A DNA stretch of 9,833 nt from positions 1-9,833 of the forward strand of contig URXS01000072.1 in the NCBI GenBank assembly GCA_900551885.1, in the 5' to 3' direction. Source of the stretch: an uncultured Oscillibacter sp. (GTDB lineage: Bacteria; Bacillota; Clostridia; Oscillospirales; Oscillospiraceae). Shown in pieces: positions 6,585 to 9,833 of the stretch (position 1 is the first letter of the stretch; each line of letters opens with the position of its first letter). The notes below the pieces were generated by a model. The model was not told the origin of the DNA. It did no database searches and saw nothing but the letters and a program-made list of their open reading frames with translations. The position numbers and the translations under genes were made by a program.

Positions 6585-6618
6585 TACAACTTGTTTTTAA
6601 GAAAGGAAAGCGAGAAAT

Positions 6619-7152
6619 ATGATTAAGAATGTTCTGATTTTGTCCGCCAGCCCCCGGAAGGGCGGCAACTCCGACCTGCTGTGTGACCAGTTTGCCCGGG
6701 GCGCAGAGGAGGCGGGTCACAAGGTGGAGAAGATCCGGGTGCAGGAGAAAAAGCTTGCCCCCTGCCTGGCCTGCTACGGCTGCCGGAACACTGGTGTCTG
6801 CGTCCAGAAGGACGATATGGCCGAGATTCTCGACAAGATGGTGCAGGCTGATGTGCTGGTGCTGGCCACGCCGGTATATTTCTATTCCATGGACGGTCAG
6901 CTCAAGACCCTCATCGACCGCACTCTGCCACGGTACACGGAGATCCGGGATAAGGAGGTCTACTTCATCGCCACCGCCGCTGCAGGCCGGGGTGCCATGG
7001 AGCGCACCGTAGACGCCATGCGGGGCTTTACCGACTGTCTGCCCGGTGCCAAGGTGAAGGGTACTGTTTACGGCTCCGGCGTCTATCAGAAAGGTGAGGT
7101 CATGGACACGAAGGCGTTCCAGGAGGCCTACCAGCTCGGCAAAAAACTGTAA
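6619..7152 (+). CDS. NAD(P)H-dependent FMN reductase / iron-sulfur flavoprotein-like
   Basis: Protein of 177 residues in the flavodoxin-like fold; AAAGGA (6602-6607) precedes ATG 6619. The start shows the FMN-phosphate loop L-S-A-S-P-R-K-G-G-N-S (8-18). Next comes P-C49-L-A-C52-Y-G-C55-R-N-T-G-V-C61, a CX2CX2CX5C motif like the compact Cys motif that holds a [4Fe-4S] cluster in archaeal and clostridial iron-sulfur flavoproteins, then Q-K-D-D-M. T-P-V-Y-F-Y-S-M-D-G-Q-L-K-T-L-I-D-R is the second FMN contact region. No signal peptide, so cytoplasmic. It probably passes electrons from NAD(P)H or ferredoxin to a quinone, nitro compound or other acceptor. Many relatives keep a C-x-x-C without a cluster, so the Fe-S claim is tentative. 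Operator C begins 4 bases after its stop. Confidence 0.87.
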   Translation: MIKNVLILSASPRKGGNSDLLCDQFARGAEEAGHKVEKIRVQEKKLAPCLACYGCRNTGVCVQKDDMAEILDKMVQADVLVLATPVYFYSMDGQLKTLIDRTLPRYTEIRDKEVYFIATAAAGRGAMERTVDAMRGFTDCLPGAKVKGTVYGSGVYQKGEVMDTKAFQEAYQLGKKL

Positions 7153-7155
7153 ACC

Positions 7156-7215
7156 AAAAGGTATACAGAGCGAAACTTTTCGAGACTTCTCCCACGGGAA
7201 GAACGTGGCTACAAT
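7156..7215 (+). promoter_or_regulatory. Conserved LysR-type operator and promoter, copy C (before the third AKR)
   Basis: AAAAG-g-TAT-N7-GAA-a-CTTTT carries perfect outer arms and a T-N11-A core (T7162 to A7174). CGAGACTTCT lies at 7181-7190 and TACAAT (7210-7215) is the -10. The 17 bases AACTTTTCGAGACTTCT are identical to copy A, and the distances from TAT to the second element (19) and to the -10 (48) are the same in A, B and C. A leader of about 50 bases precedes the gene. Confidence 0.72.
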
Positions 7216-7274
7216 AGGGATATGAGATAAAGGAAAACGATCCAACAAAATTCCAAGATGAAAGGATGACTCGT

Positions 7275-8120
7275 ATGGAATTTGAGACTTTGAATAACGG
7301 CGTGAAAATGCCGATGGCGGGTATTGGGACCTTCCTGCTGACGCCGGATGAAGCAGAGAACTCCGTCATCAGCGCTCTAAAGTGCGGCTACCGGCTCATT
7401 GACACTGCCAACGCCTATGTGAACGAAAAAGCGGTGGGTCGGGCCATGAAGAAGTCCGGTGTGGAGCGCAAGGACATCTTCCTGGAGACCAAGCTGTGGC
7501 CCAGTTTCTATGAGCAGGCCGATGCGGTGGACAAGACTTTGGAGCGGCTGGATACCGACTATATTGACCTGCTGCTGATCCACCAGCCCGCCGGCAACTA
7601 TGTAGCCGGGTATAAGCAGATGGAAAAGGCATATCAGGAGGGCAAGGTGAAGGCCATCGGCCTGTCCAACTTCAACACCCGGCAGATCCAGGAGATTTTG
7701 GACATCTGCGAGGTAAAACCTGCCGTTCTCCAAACGGAGGTCCACCCCTACTCCCAGGAAAAGGAGCTGAAGTCCTTCCTGTCCGACGAAGGTATCGTCA
7801 TCCAGGCCTGGTATCCCTTGGGACACGGGGACAAGGCACTCCAGCAGGAATCTCTGTTCACCGAGTTGGGCAAGAAGTACGGTAAGAGCAACGCCCAGAT
7901 CATCCTCCGCTGGCATATTCAAGCCGGCAACATCGTGATTCCCGGCTCCAAGAACCCGGAGCACATCAAGGCCAACCTGGATCTGTTCGACTTCTCCCTC
8001 ACGGACGAGGAAATGGCGAAGATCGCTGCCATGGATAAGAAGCAGCGGTATTATCACAGCACCCCGGAGATGCTGAAGAAGTACGCAGAAATGGTGCCTC
8101 CCGTGGATGAGCAGAAGTAA
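7275..8120 (+). CDS. Aldo/keto reductase (COG0656, YvgN/2,5-diketo-D-gluconate reductase-like)
   Basis: Protein of 281 residues. ATG 7275 is preferred over the in-frame ATG 7266, because AAAGGA (7261-7266) is 8 bases ahead of 7275 but overlaps 7266; the family also starts at this point (E-F-x-T-L-N-N-G-V-K-M-P). The tetrad is complete: D43 and Y48 (I-D-T-A-N-A-Y), K73 (E-T-K-L-W) and H103 (L-I-H-Q-P). S-N-F-N-T near residue 132 and A-W-Y-P-L-G-H-G are normal. The cofactor loop is unusual: I-P-G-S-K-N-P-E-H-I-K-A-N instead of the I-P-K-S-x-x-x-x-R-x-x-E-N that grips the NADPH 2'-phosphate, so cofactor preference may be changed. It is the first gene of the operon from promoter C; the cupin follows after 13 bases. 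It probably reduces small aldehydes, ketones or dicarbonyls. Confidence 0.93.
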   Translation: MEFETLNNGVKMPMAGIGTFLLTPDEAENSVISALKCGYRLIDTANAYVNEKAVGRAMKKSGVERKDIFLETKLWPSFYEQADAVDKTLERLDTDYIDLLLIHQPAGNYVAGYKQMEKAYQEGKVKAIGLSNFNTRQIQEILDICEVKPAVLQTEVHPYSQEKELKSFLSDEGIVIQAWYPLGHGDKALQQESLFTELGKKYGKSNAQIILRWHIQAGNIVIPGSKNPEHIKANLDLFDFSLTDEEMAKIAAMDKKQRYYHSTPEMLKKYAEMVPPVDEQK

Positions 8121-8133
8121 GGCGGTAATTGGT

Positions 8134-8532
8134 ATGAACGAAGCGTTTCAGAACCTGTTTCCCCAGGGCGGTCCCAATACTGCGGCAGGTCAGTATTTTA
8201 GCGGGGCCAGTTATCTTCATCTACTGAGCAGTGAGGGCGGCGTCACCGTCTCCAATGTGACCTTTGAACCCGCCTGCCGGAACAACTGGCACATTCACCA
8301 CAACGGCGGACAGATCCTCCTGTGTACCGCTGGTCGGGGCTACTACCAGGAGTGGGGCAAGCCTGCCCAGGAGCTGCACCCCGGCGATGTAATCAGCATC
8401 CCTCCAGAAGTCAAGCACTGGCATGGGGCCGCCCAGGACAGTTGGTTTGCCCATGTGGCCATCTCTGTTCCTGGTTCCAAGGCCGAGTGGTTGGAGCCGG
8501 TGGCAGATGCAGAATACCGAAAATTGAAGTAA
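8134..8532 (+). CDS. Cupin-domain protein, hydroxynitrile-lyase-like cupin family
   Basis: Protein of 132 residues. ATG 8134 has AAGGCGG (8119-8125) at 8 bases; an in-frame ATG at 8107 lies inside the upstream gene and is less likely. It is one small beta-barrel: W52-H53-I-H55, Q60, C-T-A-G-R-G (64-69), L-H-P-G-D-V-I-S-I-P-P (81-91) and K-H95-W-H97-G-A. The H-x-H, Gln and late His are the expected metal ligands of the bacterial cupin group that includes the Mn-dependent (R)-hydroxynitrile lyase from Granulicella (recalled similarity). Relatives often sit beside AKRs, flavodoxins and carboxymuconolactone-decarboxylase-like proteins. The true reaction is unknown; it could be a lyase, isomerase or oxygen-independent decarboxylation helper. 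It lies between two AKR genes in one operon. Confidence 0.88.
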   Translation: MNEAFQNLFPQGGPNTAAGQYFSGASYLHLLSSEGGVTVSNVTFEPACRNNWHIHHNGGQILLCTAGRGYYQEWGKPAQELHPGDVISIPPEVKHWHGAAQDSWFAHVAISVPGSKAEWLEPVADAEYRKLK

Positions 8533-8549
8533 GACAGGGGGCAAAGTAT

Positions 8550-9401
8550 ATGGACTATGTGACCTTAAACAACGGGATCAAGATGCCTCTGCTGGGTTTC
8601 GGTACCTTTCAGATCAAAGACCCAGCGGAGTGTGAGCGGGCGGTGCGGGATGCCATCGATGTGGGCTATCGTCTCATCGACACTGCCGCTTCCTACGGCA
8701 ACGAGGAGGCAGTGGGAAAAGCTGTACGGGAGAGCGGCGTTCCTCGGGAAGAGCTGTTTGTGACCACCAAGCTGTGGATCTCGGACGCCAGCTATGAGGG
8801 GGCCAAACGTGGCTTTACCGCTTCCATGGAGCGGCTGGGCCTGGACTATCTGGATCTGTACCTGATCCACCAGCCTCTGGGCGATTACTACGGGGCCTGG
8901 CGGGCGATGACGGAACTGTACCGGGAGGGCAAGATCCGGTCCATCGGCGTGTGCAGCTTCTATCCCGATCGGCTGGCCGACCTGATCGCCTTCAACGAGG
9001 TTGCCCCCGCCGTGAACCAGGTGGAGTGCAACATCTTCTTCCAGCAGGAAAAAGCCCAGACGTACATGAAGTCCAAGGGCGTGCAGATGCAGAGCTGGGC
9101 GCCCTTTGCCGAGGGACATAATGATCTGTTCCATAACCACACCCTCACAGCCATCGGTGAAAAGTACGGCAAAAGCGTAGCCCAGGTGGTGCTTCGTTGG
9201 CAGCTCCAGCGGGGTATCGTCTGCATCCCCAAGAGCACCCGACGGGAGCGCATGGAGCAGAACTTCAATGTGTTCGACTTCATACTGTCCCAGGAGGACA
9301 TGGATGCGATCGCTGCCCTGGATAGCGGCGTCAGCTCGTTCTTTGACCACCGGGACCCCGCCGTGGTGGAGATGCTGGCAGGTCTGGTTCGGAAGGTATA
9401 G
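8550..9401 (+). CDS. Aldo/keto reductase (COG0656), paralogue of the upstream AKR
   Basis: Protein of 283 residues; AGGGGG (8536-8541) stands 8 bases before ATG 8550, which is 17 bases after the cupin stop. The tetrad is complete: D44 and Y49 (I-D-T-A-A-S-Y-G-N-E), K74 (T-T-K-L-W) and H107 (L-I-H-Q-P). The cofactor loop I-P-K-S-T-R-R-E-R-M-E-Q-N is close to the canonical NADPH-binding form, unlike the AKR at 7275. The two proteins share long blocks (T-L-N-N-G-x-K-M-P, G-Y-R-L-I-D-T-A, E-K-Y-G-K-S-type helix, N-x-x-V-F-D-F) and probably arose from an old duplication, though they are clearly diverged. The S-N-F motif is C-S-F here. Cytoplasmic carbonyl reductase; substrate unknown. No obvious terminator follows. 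Confidence 0.93.
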   Translation: MDYVTLNNGIKMPLLGFGTFQIKDPAECERAVRDAIDVGYRLIDTAASYGNEEAVGKAVRESGVPREELFVTTKLWISDASYEGAKRGFTASMERLGLDYLDLYLIHQPLGDYYGAWRAMTELYREGKIRSIGVCSFYPDRLADLIAFNEVAPAVNQVECNIFFQQEKAQTYMKSKGVQMQSWAPFAEGHNDLFHNHTLTAIGEKYGKSVAQVVLRWQLQRGIVCIPKSTRRERMEQNFNVFDFILSQEDMDAIAALDSGVSSFFDHRDPAVVEMLAGLVRKV

Positions 9402-9462
9402 GCGCTTTCTCTTGGACGCTGTAATATATTGATGAGAATGAAACAAAGGAGGACAATGCAAT

Positions 9463-9833
9463 ATGAGAAATTTGAAACGTATGGGTGCCATGATGATGGC
9501 ACTGGTGCTGGCATTCAGTCTGAGTGTGACAGCGTTTGCTGCTGTGGAGGATACCGGCTTTGCCGATGTGGCAGCGGACGCTTGGTATGCTGAGGCGGTG
9601 GAGTATGTTCGGGACAACGGGCTTATGAGTGGCACCAGCGCCACCACATTTGCTCCCAATGACACCATGACCCGGTCCATGTTGGCCACCACGCTTTACC
9701 GTGAGGCCGGAAGTCCCGCGGTCTCCGGCAGTGATGCCTTTACGGACACCCAGGAGGGCGCCTGGTACGCCGACGCGGTTCTCTGGGCTTCCCAGGAGGG
9801 AGTCATCAGCGGCTACGGCAACGGCCTGTTTGG
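9463..9833 (+). CDS. SLH-domain secreted protein, 5' part (continues past the window)
   Basis: An open frame from ATG 9463, with a strong AAAGGAGG (9445-9452) at 10 bases, runs to the window edge (123 codons). Another ATG at 9456 opens an unrelated frame and is rejected. Residues 1-26 are a secretion signal (R-N-L-K-R, hydrophobic core, A-F-A before the likely cut). From F33-A-D-V a first SLH repeat runs through A-W-Y-A-E-A-V-E-Y, G-L-M-S-G and T-M-T-R-S-M-L; a second starts at D-T-Q-E-G-A-W-Y-A-D-A-V and reaches G-V-I-S-G-Y-G-N-G. N-terminal SLH repeats bind cell-wall polymers and display whatever follows. The C-terminal function lies outside the window. The codon style matches its neighbours. 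Confidence 0.88.
   Translation, partial: MRNLKRMGAMMMALVLAFSLSVTAFAAVEDTGFADVAADAWYAEAVEYVRDNGLMSGTSATTFAPNDTMTRSMLATTLYREAGSPAVSGSDAFTDTQEGAWYADAVLWASQEGVISGYGNGLF

Noticed and set aside
9412..9439. TTGGAC with GAGAAT 16 bases later as a promoter for the SLH gene
   Set aside because: The -10 is poor and the predicted start would fall inside the ribosome binding site, so it is not supported.
9393..9450. AAGGTATA at the stop codon of the last AKR, resembling the start of the shared operator
   Set aside because: Only the first eight bases match. There is no T-N11-A partner half, no CGrrACTTCy element 19 bases on and no -10 at the conserved distance.
8565..9692. Long minus-strand frame opposite the last AKR and the SLH gene start
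   Set aside because: Antisense to two well-supported genes, with no family motif and composition typical of a shadow frame.
1..9833. Insertion sequence, phage, toxin-antitoxin, CRISPR or RNA gene signals
   Set aside because: No transposase, integrase, direct-repeat array, tRNA-like fold or small paired genes were seen on either strand.

Overview
The window reads as chromosomal DNA from a Gram-positive gut-type Clostridia, most likely the Oscillospiraceae (the Flavonifractor/Lawsonibacter/Oscillibacter neighbourhood). The reasons are strong AGGAGG-type ribosome binding sites, moderately high G+C, Ser/Thr/Gln-rich lipoproteins with lipobox signals, SLH-domain surface proteins and several oxygen-sensitive-looking Fe-S/flavin enzymes. 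This placement is inference from gene style; there is no rRNA gene. All recognisable genes lie on the + strand. No tRNA, rRNA, CRISPR array or insertion sequence was seen, and no gap without a gene exceeds about 115 bases.

Layout: (1) 1-89, the 3' end of an SLH-domain surface protein. (2) 180-1328, an aldo/keto reductase (AKR) fused to a two-cluster ferredoxin domain, followed by an intrinsic terminator. (3) 1449-2345, a LysR-type regulator with its own promoter. (4) 2456-3571, a protein with the iron-dependent alcohol dehydrogenase fold but without the usual metal ligands. (5) 3652-6535, a three-gene run: an AKR, a surface lipoprotein esterase (esterase-713 type) and a surface lipoprotein flavodoxin, ending in a GC-rich hairpin. 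(6) 6619-7152, a small NAD(P)H-FMN-reductase-like flavoprotein with a compact Cys motif. (7) 7275-9401, an AKR, a mandelonitrile-lyase-like cupin and a second, related AKR. (8) 9463 to the window end, the start of another SLH-domain protein.

The most interesting signal is regulatory. Three promoters, upstream of the alcohol-dehydrogenase-like gene, the second AKR and the third AKR, share one architecture. Each has a T-N11-A dyad (GGTATA...GC..AAC), then a CGrrACTTCy element exactly 19 bases downstream, then a TATAAT-like -10 exactly 29 bases further on. Each sits directly at the stop codon of the preceding gene. This looks like a local regulon of the LysR regulator encoded beside the first site, converting the cluster into one coordinated response of at least three transcripts.

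Taken together the genes look like an inducible carbonyl/electrophile or xenobiotic-handling island. Surface lipoproteins (an ester hydrolase and a flavodoxin) act outside the membrane; cytoplasmic AKRs, the flavoprotein and the cupin act inside. The substrate cannot be read from the sequence, and no transporter is present in the window.
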